Origin: Actinomyces wuliandei
GTDB taxonomy: Bacteria > Actinomycetota > Actinomycetes > Actinomycetales > Actinomycetaceae
Assembly: GCF_004010955.1 (NCBI RefSeq)
Contig: NZ_CP025227.1
Location: 558,001 to 622,000, forward strand
Direction of reading: 5' to 3'
Length of the DNA: 64,000 nucleotides
Part shown: in pieces, positions 55,303 to 63,567 of the stretch
Numbering within the stretch: the first letter of the stretch is position 1
How the letters are laid out: each line of letters begins with the position of its first letter
Notes under the pieces: model-generated
Database searches by the model: none
What the model saw: only the letters and a program-made list of their open reading frames with translations
What the model was told of the DNA's origin: nothing
Translations under genes and position numbers: made by a program

Positions 55303-56771
55303 CTCTTGTCATCGGTCTTCTCGGTGTGATCGATCGGGGGCTGAGGGGAGGTGCCCTCAGGGCGTGCGCTGCTGGTCCTCGGCCAGTGGCGCGCCGTGGG
55401 GGAGTGCTGCTGGCCTCGCGTATCCACCTTCCTGAGGCCGCTGCCGCCTCCTTCCGGCTCGACGGGGTTGAGCGCGCCCTGGCGGGCAGGGGGGTGCCGG
55501 TGCGGGTACTGACCACCACACCCCCCCGGGCCGGGGCCGCAGGCCCTTCGCCAACGGGCCTGCCTTCAGGGTCTTCTCAGGCCCCCGAGCCTCTTCAGGC
55601 CGGGGCGGCCGGTAGCCAGGAGCCCGCTGGGAACCAGGGCGGCGGGGCGCTCGGCTCCGCCCCTGCTAGAGTGGCTGACACTCCTGCTCCCCCCGACCCT
55701 CAGGGTGTTACTGTCTCGCGCTGGCCCGCCCTGCGGGACCGCTCGGGCTACCTGCGCGGCTACCTGCCCTACATGTCCTTCGACATGCCTCTGCTGCTGC
55801 GTGCCCTCACCGCGCCCCGCCCCGACGTGGTCCTGGTGGAGCCGCCTCCGACGACTGGTGCGGTGGTGCGCCTGGTCGCCGCCCTGCGCCGCCTGCCCTA
55901 CGTCTGGTACGCCCCGGACGTGTGGTCGGCCGCAGCCGCCTCCACCGGTGCGCCAGGGCTCGTGGTCCGGGCGGTGCGTGCCCTGGAGTCCTTCGCTGTG
56001 AAGGGAGCCAGCAGCGTCGTCGCCGTCAACGAGGACGTGGCGCAGGCGGTGCGTGACCTGGGTGCCCGGCAGGTCAGGGTCGTGCTCAACGGTATCGACA
56101 CCTCGGTGTTCAGTGCTGACGGTCCCGCCCCGACCTCCCAGGAGAAGGAGGAGCTGGGGATCACCGGCCCCTACTTCGTCTACGCGGGGACCGCCTCGGA
56201 GTGGCAGGGAGCAGGTGTGTTTGCCCAGGCCGTGGCCCGGGTGCGCTCCGTGCACCCCACGGCCCAGGTCCTCTTCCTGGGGCAGGGCTCCGACTGGGAG
56301 GCCATCAGCGAGACGGCCGCGACGATCCCGGTCGGCCTGGACGGCGCCCCGGCTGTGGTCATGCACCCTCTCATGCCGCCGGCCCAGGCCGCCCGCTGGC
56401 AGCGGGGTGCCGTGGCCTGCCTGGTGTCGATCAGGCCCGGGCTGGGCTACGACTTTGCCTATCCGACAAAGGTGCTGGCCGCCCTGTCGTGCGGCACGCC
56501 GGTGCTCTACGCCGGCCGGGGGCCGGTGGTCGAGGACGTGGCTGGTCACGACCTGGGGTGGGCCTGCGACCACGAGCCCCAGGCGGTGGCCTCGGCCATG
56601 GCCGAGGCGCTGGAGGAGGACGCGCGCCTGGCGGCCGGACCAGACCGGGACGGGAGAGCCCGTCGCCTGCACCGCTGGGTGGAGGAGCACCGCTCGATGT
56701 CAGCCACCGGTCGTGCTGTGGCTGATCTTCTGCGCACCGTGGTCCTGGACGCGCGGCGCCTGTCGCGCTGA
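55299..56771 (+). CDS. GT4-type glycosyltransferase
   Basis: The 490-residue GT-B enzyme has an N-terminal acceptor domain with LLASRIHLPEAAAASF and PYVWYAPDVWSAAAAS. Its donor domain contains YFVYAGTASEWQGAGVFAQA, VLFLGQGSDWEAI, and the AYPTKVLAALSCGTPVLYAG block, close to the family E-x7-E motif in spirit, with Lys/Glu changed. A ~70-residue Pro/Gly/Ala-rich insert lies at about residues 70-140. It overlaps the preceding gene (ATGA). Confidence 0.85.
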   Translation: MTLVIGLLGVIDRGLRGGALRACAAGPRPVARRGGVLLASRIHLPEAAAASFRLDGVERALAGRGVPVRVLTTTPPRAGAAGPSPTGLPSGSSQAPEPLQAGAAGSQEPAGNQGGGALGSAPARVADTPAPPDPQGVTVSRWPALRDRSGYLRGYLPYMSFDMPLLLRALTAPRPDVVLVEPPPTTGAVVRLVAALRRLPYVWYAPDVWSAAAASTGAPGLVVRAVRALESFAVKGASSVVAVNEDVAQAVRDLGARQVRVVLNGIDTSVFSADGPAPTSQEKEELGITGPYFVYAGTASEWQGAGVFAQAVARVRSVHPTAQVLFLGQGSDWEAISETAATIPVGLDGAPAVVMHPLMPPAQAARWQRGAVACLVSIRPGLGYDFAYPTKVLAALSCGTPVLYAGRGPVVEDVAGHDLGWACDHEPQAVASAMAEALEEDARLAAGPDRDGRARRLHRWVEEHRSMSATGRAVADLLRTVVLDARRLSR

Positions 56772-56805
56772 CCGGCCCGCTCTGCCGCCCGGAAGGCCGG
56801 ACAGC

Positions 56806-56830
56806 CCCGGACGGCCCCCGACAGTCCGGG
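56806..56830 (+). terminator. Weak hairpin after the glycosyltransferase pair
   Basis: A 7-bp CCCGGAC/GTCCGGG stem with an 11-nt loop, without a T-tract, lies 35 nt after the stop at 56771. It is a candidate terminator only. Confidence 0.3.
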
Positions 56831-56918
56831 ACACCCCTGGCCTGCTCGGGTCGGCCAGCCTCGGGGAGTATGTCCTTCCTCATCGGGAGGACGGGTGCCC
56901 CCACCGGGAGGAGGCGGC

Positions 56919-56924
56919 TATTCT
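56919..56924 (+). promoter_or_regulatory. Candidate -10 element of the nucleotide-sugar dehydrogenase gene
   Basis: TATTCT at 56919-56924 would give a ~45-nt leader carrying the GAGAGGAAGGA site of the next gene. The -35 is weak. Confidence 0.4.
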
Positions 56925-56975
56925 TGACGGGACCTGCCTGCTGTCTGGCAGACGTTGAGAGGAAGGAACCCGCGC

Positions 56976-58292
56976 ATGCGCATCGCCGTCGTCGCCCTGG
57001 GCAAGATCGGTCTGCCCCTGGCCGTCCAGTACGCTGAGAAGGGCCATGAGGTGATCGGGGTTGACGTCAACCCCGCGACTGTCGAGGCCGTCAACGCGGG
57101 TCGCGAGCCCTTCCCCGGAGAGGCGCACCTGGCTGAGAAGCTGGCCGCCCTCAGCCCGGCTACCGGCTCGGGCGCCCTGCGTGCCACCACCGACTACGCG
57201 CAGGCCGTTCCTGGTGCGCAGGCGGTCGTCCTGGTGGTGCCGCTCTTCGTGGACGACGCCACCTGGGAGCCTGACTTCGCCTGGATGGACGCAGCGACGG
57301 CCTCCCTGTCCGAGCACCTGACTCCCGGCACCCTCATCTCCTACGAGACCACTCTTCCGGTAGGGACCCTGCGCGGCCGGTGGAAGCCCATGATCGAGAG
57401 GATCTCCGGGCTGTCCGAGGGCCGGGACTTCCACCTCGTCTTCAGCCCCGAGCGAGTGCTGACCGGGCGGGTCTTCGCCGACCTGCGCCGCTACCCCAAG
57501 CTGGTGGGAGGGCTCACCGAGGACGGAACGCGTGCCGGTATCAGCTTCTACGAGCAGGTGCTGGACTTTGACGAGCGTGACGACCTGCCTCGCCCTAACG
57601 GAGTGTGGGACATGGGCACTGCCGAGGCCGCTGAGATGGCCAAGCTGGCGGAGACCACCTACCGCGACGTCAACATCGGCCTGGCCAACCAGTTCGCGGT
57701 CTACGCGGACAAGGCGGGCTTTGACGTCGAGAAGGTCATTGAGGCCTGCAACTCCCAGCCCTACTCCCACATCCACCGGCCCGGTATCGCGGTGGGCGGG
57801 CACTGCATCCCCGTCTACCCACGCCTGTACCTGTCCACCGACCCCGACGCCTCGGTCGTGCGCACGGCACGGACCTTCAACGCCACCATGCCCCGCTACG
57901 TGGTGGACCGGGCGACCGAGGTCCTCGGCTCGCTGGAGGGGCTGCGCGCGGTGGTCCTGGGCGCCTCCTACCGTGGCGGGGTCAAGGAGACGGCCTTCTC
58001 CGGGGTCTTCCCCACGGTCGAGGCACTGCGTGAGGCCGGCGCCGAGGTCAGCGTCCAGGACCCGATGTACACAGACGAGGAGCTGTCCGCCTTCGGCTGG
58101 ACCCCCTACCACCTGGGGGAGCCGACGGACGTGGTCATCGTCCAGGCTGACCACGCGCAGTACCGGGACCTCTCCCCGGCAGACCTTCCCGGCACCAGGC
58201 TCCTGCTCGACGGGCGGCGCGCCACGGACCCTGCCCGGTGGGCTGGCACGCCCCGCCTGACGATCGGCGGTGGGGAGCGCACGGGGCAGTAG
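56976..58292 (+). CDS. UDP-N-acetylhexosamine 6-dehydrogenase (WbpA/WecC family)
   Basis: The 438-residue dehydrogenase oxidises a UDP-N-acetylhexosamine to the uronic acid. It has the NAD motif VVALGKIGLPLAVQYAEKG, YETTLPVGTLRG, the AEMAKLAETTYRDVNIGLA helix (catalytic Lys) and the thiohemiacetal Cys277 in AVGGHCIPVYP. The family includes WbpA (UDP-GlcNAc) and WecC (UDP-ManNAc); context with WbpB/E/D suggests UDP-GlcNAc, but sequence alone cannot settle it. The ATG at 56976 follows GGAAGGA. Confidence 0.92.
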   Translation: MRIAVVALGKIGLPLAVQYAEKGHEVIGVDVNPATVEAVNAGREPFPGEAHLAEKLAALSPATGSGALRATTDYAQAVPGAQAVVLVVPLFVDDATWEPDFAWMDAATASLSEHLTPGTLISYETTLPVGTLRGRWKPMIERISGLSEGRDFHLVFSPERVLTGRVFADLRRYPKLVGGLTEDGTRAGISFYEQVLDFDERDDLPRPNGVWDMGTAEAAEMAKLAETTYRDVNIGLANQFAVYADKAGFDVEKVIEACNSQPYSHIHRPGIAVGGHCIPVYPRLYLSTDPDASVVRTARTFNATMPRYVVDRATEVLGSLEGLRAVVLGASYRGGVKETAFSGVFPTVEALREAGAEVSVQDPMYTDEELSAFGWTPYHLGEPTDVVIVQADHAQYRDLSPADLPGTRLLLDGRRATDPARWAGTPRLTIGGGERTGQ

Positions 58293-58379
58293 TCCAGCCC
58301 CGCTGGCACGGCGTGGAGCTTGGCTCTGCCCACACTCTGGCCGCAGGCCGAGGACGCCCGTGCCAGCTAGACTCACGGC

Positions 58380-60302
58380 GTGAGCATGCTGCTGGGTACC
58401 GTCAGAGACCTCCTGGGCGTCCTGCCTCCAGGGGCCAAGAGATTCATCCTCACGTTCGCGGGGTTGTTCTCCGCGCTGGCTCTCCTGGACGTGGCGGCCA
58501 TGGGGCTGCTGGCTCTCCTGCTGACACCGCTCATGTCCGGGACCAGCATGACTGTCCCCCTGCTGGGAGTGACTGTCCCTCCCAGCATGCTGGTCTGGCT
58601 CCTGGTGGTGGTCTGCGTGCTCTACGTGACCAAGGGGCTGCTGGCGATCATCCTCCAGCGCGTCTCCACCAGGCGCTTCGCCAGCTTTGAGCAGGACCTG
58701 GGTGCCCAGCTGCTGGACTCCTTCTTCTACGCGCCCTGGGCCGACCGCCTCAAGCGCCACTCCACGGACCTGGTCCGCTCCACCGACGTGGGTGTGGCCT
58801 CCACGGTCTCCGGTGTTCTCATCCCCTTCACCCAGCTTGCTGGTGAGATCTGCACCTTTGTCGCGGTCATGGCAGTCCTGTTCGTGTCGCGCCCGGTCAT
58901 GGCTGCGGTCACGGTGGTCTACTTCCTTCTGGTTGCCGTCATCATGTACCTGTGGGTCCTGCGACGGGCCTTTGCCGCAGGGCAGGACAACCGCGCCTAC
59001 TCCGTCAAGGCTGTGCGGCTGGTCACCGAGATGGTCCACTCGCTCAAGGAGATTACCCTGCGGGACAAGGCCGCCGAGCTGGAGCGCGTGGTGCTGGCTG
59101 AGCGCAGCCGCGCCTCCCACGCCCGTGCGGACCAGGCCTTCCTGGGGGCGGTCCCGCGCTACATGCTGGAGATGGCCCTGATCGGGGGGCTCGTCATCGC
59201 TGCGGTCATGGGATTCATGCAGGGTGGTCAGGGTGAGGCGCTGTCCTCCCTGGCGCTCTTTGGCGTCTGCGGCTTCCGCATCGTGCCCTCTATCACTCGT
59301 TTCCAGACGATCATGGGGCAGACCGGCTCCAACATCCCCCACGCCGAGCGGGTCCTCGCCGAGATCGAGGAGGGCCGGGCCAACCGGGAGCGCCACGCCG
59401 AGATGAGCGCCGGTGCCGACCTGCCGCAGGGTGCTCGCGCCCTCGTCGTCGACGACGTCACCTTCAGCTACGCGGACTCCGAGGAGCCTGCGGTGAGGAA
59501 CATCTCCCTGACCCTGCCCTTCGGCTCCTCCATGGCGCTGGTGGGTGCCTCCGGATCGGGCAAGTCCACCCTGGTGGACATCATCCTGGGGTTGCAGGAG
59601 CCCTCCTCGGGGACGCTGCGGGTCGACGACGTCCCTCTCAGCGACGTCCTGCGCTCCTGGCGCTCCCGCGTGGGCTACGTCCCCCAGGAAGTCTCCTTGT
59701 TCGACTCCACTGTCGCCCACAACGTGGCCCTGTCCTGGGACACCGACTCTATCGACGAGGACCGTGTCCGCCGCGCCCTGGAGCGGGCACAGCTCCTCGA
59801 CGTCATTGAGGAGCGGCCAGGGGGCATCTGGGCGGAGGTCGGCGAGGGCGGCATGAAGCTGTCCGGGGGCCAGCGCCAGCGTCTGGGGATCGCCCGGGCA
59901 CTGTACTCCGAGCCTCTTGTCCTCATCATGGACGAGGCTACCTCCGCCCTGGACACCGCTACCGAGGCCGCGGTGACCGAGGCCGTCGCGGGGCTCTCAG
60001 GCGAGGTGACCGTCATCGTCGTCGCCCACCGCCTGGCTACGATCCGTCACAGCGACCAGGTCTGCTTCATGCGGGATGCTGAGCTCGTGGCCTGTGGCAC
60101 CTTTGACGAGGTCGTGGCCTCCGCCCCGGACTTCGCCCAGCAGGCGGCGCTGGCCGGACTGCTGGACAACGGCTCCACCGGTACGGTGGGATCGGTGAGT
60201 CCAGGCCGGTCGGCGTCCGCCGTGCCATCCGCTGTGCCGGACGACGTCGCTGTGTCCGCCGCTGTCTCGGAACCGGGTCACGCCCAGGAGGAGAACGTAT
60301 GA
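58380..60302 (+). CDS. ABC exporter (glycan/lipid-linked sugar flippase type)
   Basis: The 640-residue protein fuses a six-helix transmembrane domain (about residues 15-320) and an ATPase domain. The Walker A is GASGSGKST (389-397), the signature LSGGQRQRLG begins at residue 494 and Walker B ends in Asp518-Glu519. The layout and location resemble PglK/MsbA-type exporters that flip lipid-linked oligosaccharides. The last ~45 residues are a Ser/Ala/Val-rich tail. The GTG is 6 nt after TAGACT (58368-58373), a leaderless pattern. It overlaps the tandem glycosyltransferase gene by 4 nt. Confidence 0.93.
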   Translation: MSMLLGTVRDLLGVLPPGAKRFILTFAGLFSALALLDVAAMGLLALLLTPLMSGTSMTVPLLGVTVPPSMLVWLLVVVCVLYVTKGLLAIILQRVSTRRFASFEQDLGAQLLDSFFYAPWADRLKRHSTDLVRSTDVGVASTVSGVLIPFTQLAGEICTFVAVMAVLFVSRPVMAAVTVVYFLLVAVIMYLWVLRRAFAAGQDNRAYSVKAVRLVTEMVHSLKEITLRDKAAELERVVLAERSRASHARADQAFLGAVPRYMLEMALIGGLVIAAVMGFMQGGQGEALSSLALFGVCGFRIVPSITRFQTIMGQTGSNIPHAERVLAEIEEGRANRERHAEMSAGADLPQGARALVVDDVTFSYADSEEPAVRNISLTLPFGSSMALVGASGSGKSTLVDIILGLQEPSSGTLRVDDVPLSDVLRSWRSRVGYVPQEVSLFDSTVAHNVALSWDTDSIDEDRVRRALERAQLLDVIEERPGGIWAEVGEGGMKLSGGQRQRLGIARALYSEPLVLIMDEATSALDTATEAAVTEAVAGLSGEVTVIVVAHRLATIRHSDQVCFMRDAELVACGTFDEVVASAPDFAQQAALAGLLDNGSTGTVGSVSPGRSASAVPSAVPDDVAVSAAVSEPGHAQEENV

Positions 60303-63079
60303 ACCGCCAGACCGGATCGGCACCGGCCAGCCTGCGCCTGCCTACCCGGGGTGGGCGGGGGCCGCGTGTGGCCATGCTTGTCTTCAACGACGCCCACAAC
60401 GACTCGCGGGTGCTCAAGGAGGCCGCGACCCTGAGGGACGCCGGGGCGACAGTGCGCATCTTCGCCGTGTCGCGCGCCAGTGCAGGCTTCTCCGAGGGAC
60501 GTGAGCCGGTCTCCTCCGGGGTGGACATCCACCGCAGCCAGGAGTTCTCCTTGGAGCGGGTGGCTCCGGGCGTGGCCCGGATGCGTTCCTGGCTGAACGG
60601 GAACAGCGTTGAGGAGGGCATTGAGGGGCAGGACGCCTCGTCGGACACAGCCGTGGGGGTGGTCGGTGCGCTGTCCGCCGCGCCGCCCGGCTCCGGGAGC
60701 GGTGCTGGTAGTGCTGATGGCAGAGGTGGTGTTCCCGAGTCCGGGACGGTGGGGCAGGAGGAGGCGTCACTCCCGTCGGGCGCGGCGGGGGCGCCGGGCA
60801 CCTCCTCCCTGCTGGGCAGGGCGCGCCGGGTGCTGCGTGAGACCTCCTCCTCCGTGGTGGCCCTCCAGGCGGACATGGGTATGCGTGCCTACAAGACCCT
60901 GGCCCTGTCCACCTACTGGCTCCGTACCGCCCGTGCTGCCCTGGAGTGGTCCCCGGACGTGGTGCACGCCAACGACGGCAACACCCTCGCTCCGGCGCTG
61001 TGGATCGTGGAACGCTGTGGCGCCAGGCTCGTCTACGACGCCCACGAGCTGTGGCTGGACCGCAACGTGCGGGCTGACCGTCTTCTCGCCCCCCGGGTCG
61101 AGGCGGCTATCGAGGCTCGCGGGGTCGCGCGCGCTGACGCGGTCATCACCGTGTCCCCCTCGATCGTGCGCTGGATGGCGGAGCACTACCAGATGCCCTC
61201 GCCGCCGGTCCTGGTGCGTAACGTCCCGGTGGCCGGTCCCGCCCCGGACCGCTCCCGGGGGCGGCTGCGTGAACTCGCCGGGCTGGGGCCTGACACGCAG
61301 GTCATCGCCTACGGGGGACGCATCACCACCTCACGGGGCATTGAGGAGACGATCGCGGCGCTGCCCGCGCTCCCGGAGAGCGTCCACCTGGTCATGCTGG
61401 GCTATGGGGAGCCTGACTACCTGCCCACGCTGTGGGACCTCGCGGCCCGCCACGGAGTCACCCACCGGGTCCACCAGGTCGGGCCCGTGGCCCCCCACGA
61501 GGTCTCCGAGGCGCTGTCGGACGCGGACATCTCTGTGGTCCACGTCCGTCCCACCTGTCTGTCCTACCGCTACGCCCTGCCTAACAAGCTCTTCGAGTCG
61601 ATCCGGGGGGGCGTGCCGGTGGCCGCCGCTGACCTGCCGGACATCCGCTCGGTGGTCGAGCGCCTCGGGGTCGGTGAGGTCTTCAGCGGTGAGGACCCGG
61701 CAGACCTTGCCCTGACCATTCGCCAGATCCTGGCCGACCCGCAGCGGTACCGGGACGCAGCCCTGGCGGCGGGACAGCACCTGACCTGGCAGAGCGAGAG
61801 CGTCGCCCTGCTGGGTGCCTACCGCCGGGCGCTCCTGGGACCGGCCCGGGCGCGGCTGGACAGCAGCTCCTCGGTGGGGTCCCGGCGCGCTCGGGTACTG
61901 ATCCTCTCCTTCTCCCCGATCGTCTCTGACGCCCGTGTGCTCAAGCAGGTGCGCCTGCTGTCGGCCACCCACGAGGTCACCACCTGTGGCTACGGGCAGG
62001 CCCCTGAGGGCGTGGCCGCCCACGTGCAGATACCTGACGAGCTGGTCTCGTGGCGCCTGGACCGTGCCAGCCTGGTAGCCCGGCGCTTCTCCCGGGTGCA
62101 GGCGAGGCAGGAGGTCGTCTCCTGGGCGCGCAAGCACCTGCCGGTGGGAGCCTGGGACGTGGTCCTGGCCAACGACGCGGAGACCGTCCCCCTGGCCCTG
62201 TCCCTGCGTCCCCTGGGAGGTGTCCACGCCGACCTGCACGAGTACGCGCCCCGGCAGAAGGAGGGCGTGCTGCGCTGGCGGCTGTTCGTGGCTCCCTACG
62301 TACGCTGGCTGTGCCGACGCTACGTCGTCCGTGCGGACTCCGTGACCACCGTGGCCCAGGGGCTGGCGCAGGCCTACAGGCGTGAGTACGGTATACGGGC
62401 CGAGGTGGTGACTAACGCCACTCCCTACCATGACACTGCGGTGACCCCGCCCTCCCGTCCCCTGCGGCTGGTCCACTCCGGCGCGGCCCTGCCAGACCGC
62501 CACCTGGAACGCATGATCGAGGCTGTGGGGCGTACCCGTAGGGAGGTGACCTTTGACCTCTACCTCACCAGGAACGACCCCGACCTGATCGAGCGGCTGC
62601 GCCAGCAGGCAGCGCAGCTGCCGCCCGGGCGCGTGCGGGTCCTGGACCCGGTTCCCTACACCCGGCTGGTGGAGACCCTCTCGGGCTACGACGTCGGTGT
62701 CTTCTGCCTGCCGCCGGTGTCCTTCAACTACAAGCACGCCCTGCCCAACAAGCTGTTCGACTTTGTCCAGGCCCGTCTGGCCGTCGTTGTGTCCCCAAGC
62801 CCGGAGATGGCGCAGGTGGTGAGGCAGCACGGTCTGGGCGTCGTCACGGCGGACTTCTCTTCCGCCTCCCTGGCTGCGGCTCTGGACGCCCTGACCGACC
62901 AGGACGTCGCCCGGGCCAAGAGGGCGAGCGACCGGGTGGCTCACCTGCTGAGCGCCGAGCAGCAGGTAGCGGGCTGGGTGGAGGCCGTCGCGGTGCTGGA
63001 ACGACGTGCTCGCGCCCAGGACCCGTCGCTGGTGCCGCCCCCCGGCCTGGCCGGGCCGGTGGAAGGGGTGGACCGATGA
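60299..63079 (+). CDS. Tandem double glycosyltransferase (two GT-B domains)
   Basis: The 926-residue protein holds two full GT-B enzymes in tandem. The first (about residues 20-520) starts RVAMLVFNDAHNDSRVLKEA, has a Ser/Gly/Ala-rich insert at about 100-175, VYDAHELWLDRN, a donor region VIAYGGRITTSRGIEETI and RYALPNKLFESIRGGVPVAA. The second (about 525-905) starts ARVLILSFSPIVSDARVLKQ, has VHADLHEYAP and FNYKHALPNKLFDFVQARLA. The two starts resemble each other (DSRVLKE and DARVLKQ), so the fusion probably arose by duplication. It could add two sugars in succession. A linker at about 510-525 joins them. Confidence 0.88.
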   Translation: MNRQTGSAPASLRLPTRGGRGPRVAMLVFNDAHNDSRVLKEAATLRDAGATVRIFAVSRASAGFSEGREPVSSGVDIHRSQEFSLERVAPGVARMRSWLNGNSVEEGIEGQDASSDTAVGVVGALSAAPPGSGSGAGSADGRGGVPESGTVGQEEASLPSGAAGAPGTSSLLGRARRVLRETSSSVVALQADMGMRAYKTLALSTYWLRTARAALEWSPDVVHANDGNTLAPALWIVERCGARLVYDAHELWLDRNVRADRLLAPRVEAAIEARGVARADAVITVSPSIVRWMAEHYQMPSPPVLVRNVPVAGPAPDRSRGRLRELAGLGPDTQVIAYGGRITTSRGIEETIAALPALPESVHLVMLGYGEPDYLPTLWDLAARHGVTHRVHQVGPVAPHEVSEALSDADISVVHVRPTCLSYRYALPNKLFESIRGGVPVAAADLPDIRSVVERLGVGEVFSGEDPADLALTIRQILADPQRYRDAALAAGQHLTWQSESVALLGAYRRALLGPARARLDSSSSVGSRRARVLILSFSPIVSDARVLKQVRLLSATHEVTTCGYGQAPEGVAAHVQIPDELVSWRLDRASLVARRFSRVQARQEVVSWARKHLPVGAWDVVLANDAETVPLALSLRPLGGVHADLHEYAPRQKEGVLRWRLFVAPYVRWLCRRYVVRADSVTTVAQGLAQAYRREYGIRAEVVTNATPYHDTAVTPPSRPLRLVHSGAALPDRHLERMIEAVGRTRREVTFDLYLTRNDPDLIERLRQQAAQLPPGRVRVLDPVPYTRLVETLSGYDVGVFCLPPVSFNYKHALPNKLFDFVQARLAVVVSPSPEMAQVVRQHGLGVVTADFSSASLAAALDALTDQDVARAKRASDRVAHLLSAEQQVAGWVEAVAVLERRARAQDPSLVPPPGLAGPVEGVDR

Positions 63080-63567
63080 GAATGACCACAGCTTCCGTCA
63101 GCCAGCCCGCCGCGCTCCTAGCGGCAGTACGGTGGCGTGACACCGGCACGGCTGCCCCGCCTGAGGCGGGTCGTCCCGGTACGGTAGTAGCCCGTCGTGG
63201 TTCGAGGGTCCTGAGCGCCCGCGTGAGCGGCAGGAGGCTCGTGCCTCAGGCGCGGTACCTACGTGCGTACGTGCGGCACCGTGCAGGCTGCTCCGTGTCA
63301 TGGTGCTCAGGTCCTTGCGGGAACGGATCCAGAGCGGGAGCGCCGCAAGGGGAGGAGGTCGCCGTGATGAGGACGTGCCTGACCTGCGCGTGGGCAGCGG
63401 GTCACGGTGCCGTAGTGCCCACGGCTTCCAGTCACCCCGGGCTGTTGGCCACAGACAGGGCCCCGGAGGTGCCGACGGCGCGGTCCGCCTCGTCCTGGCC
63501 CACCAGGGCGTGCTCCAAGGCCGAGGCGTACCTCGGTCCCTCCGCTGACGAGTCCAGGGGGCGCTGA
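63076..63567 (+). CDS. Doubtful reading frame between two glycan genes
   Basis: The frame runs 163 codons and starts in the stop of the previous gene (ATGA). Its stop overlaps the next ATG (TGATG), the same style as real junctions nearby, which is the only support. The protein is arginine-, cysteine- and serine-rich without a recognisable domain, and its third-position base preference is weaker than in the flanking genes. It may be decayed or non-coding sequence; no other gene is evident in this ~490-nt stretch. Confidence 0.3.
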   Translation: MRMTTASVSQPAALLAAVRWRDTGTAAPPEAGRPGTVVARRGSRVLSARVSGRRLVPQARYLRAYVRHRAGCSVSWCSGPCGNGSRAGAPQGEEVAVMRTCLTCAWAAGHGAVVPTASSHPGLLATDRAPEVPTARSASSWPTRACSKAEAYLGPSADESRGR

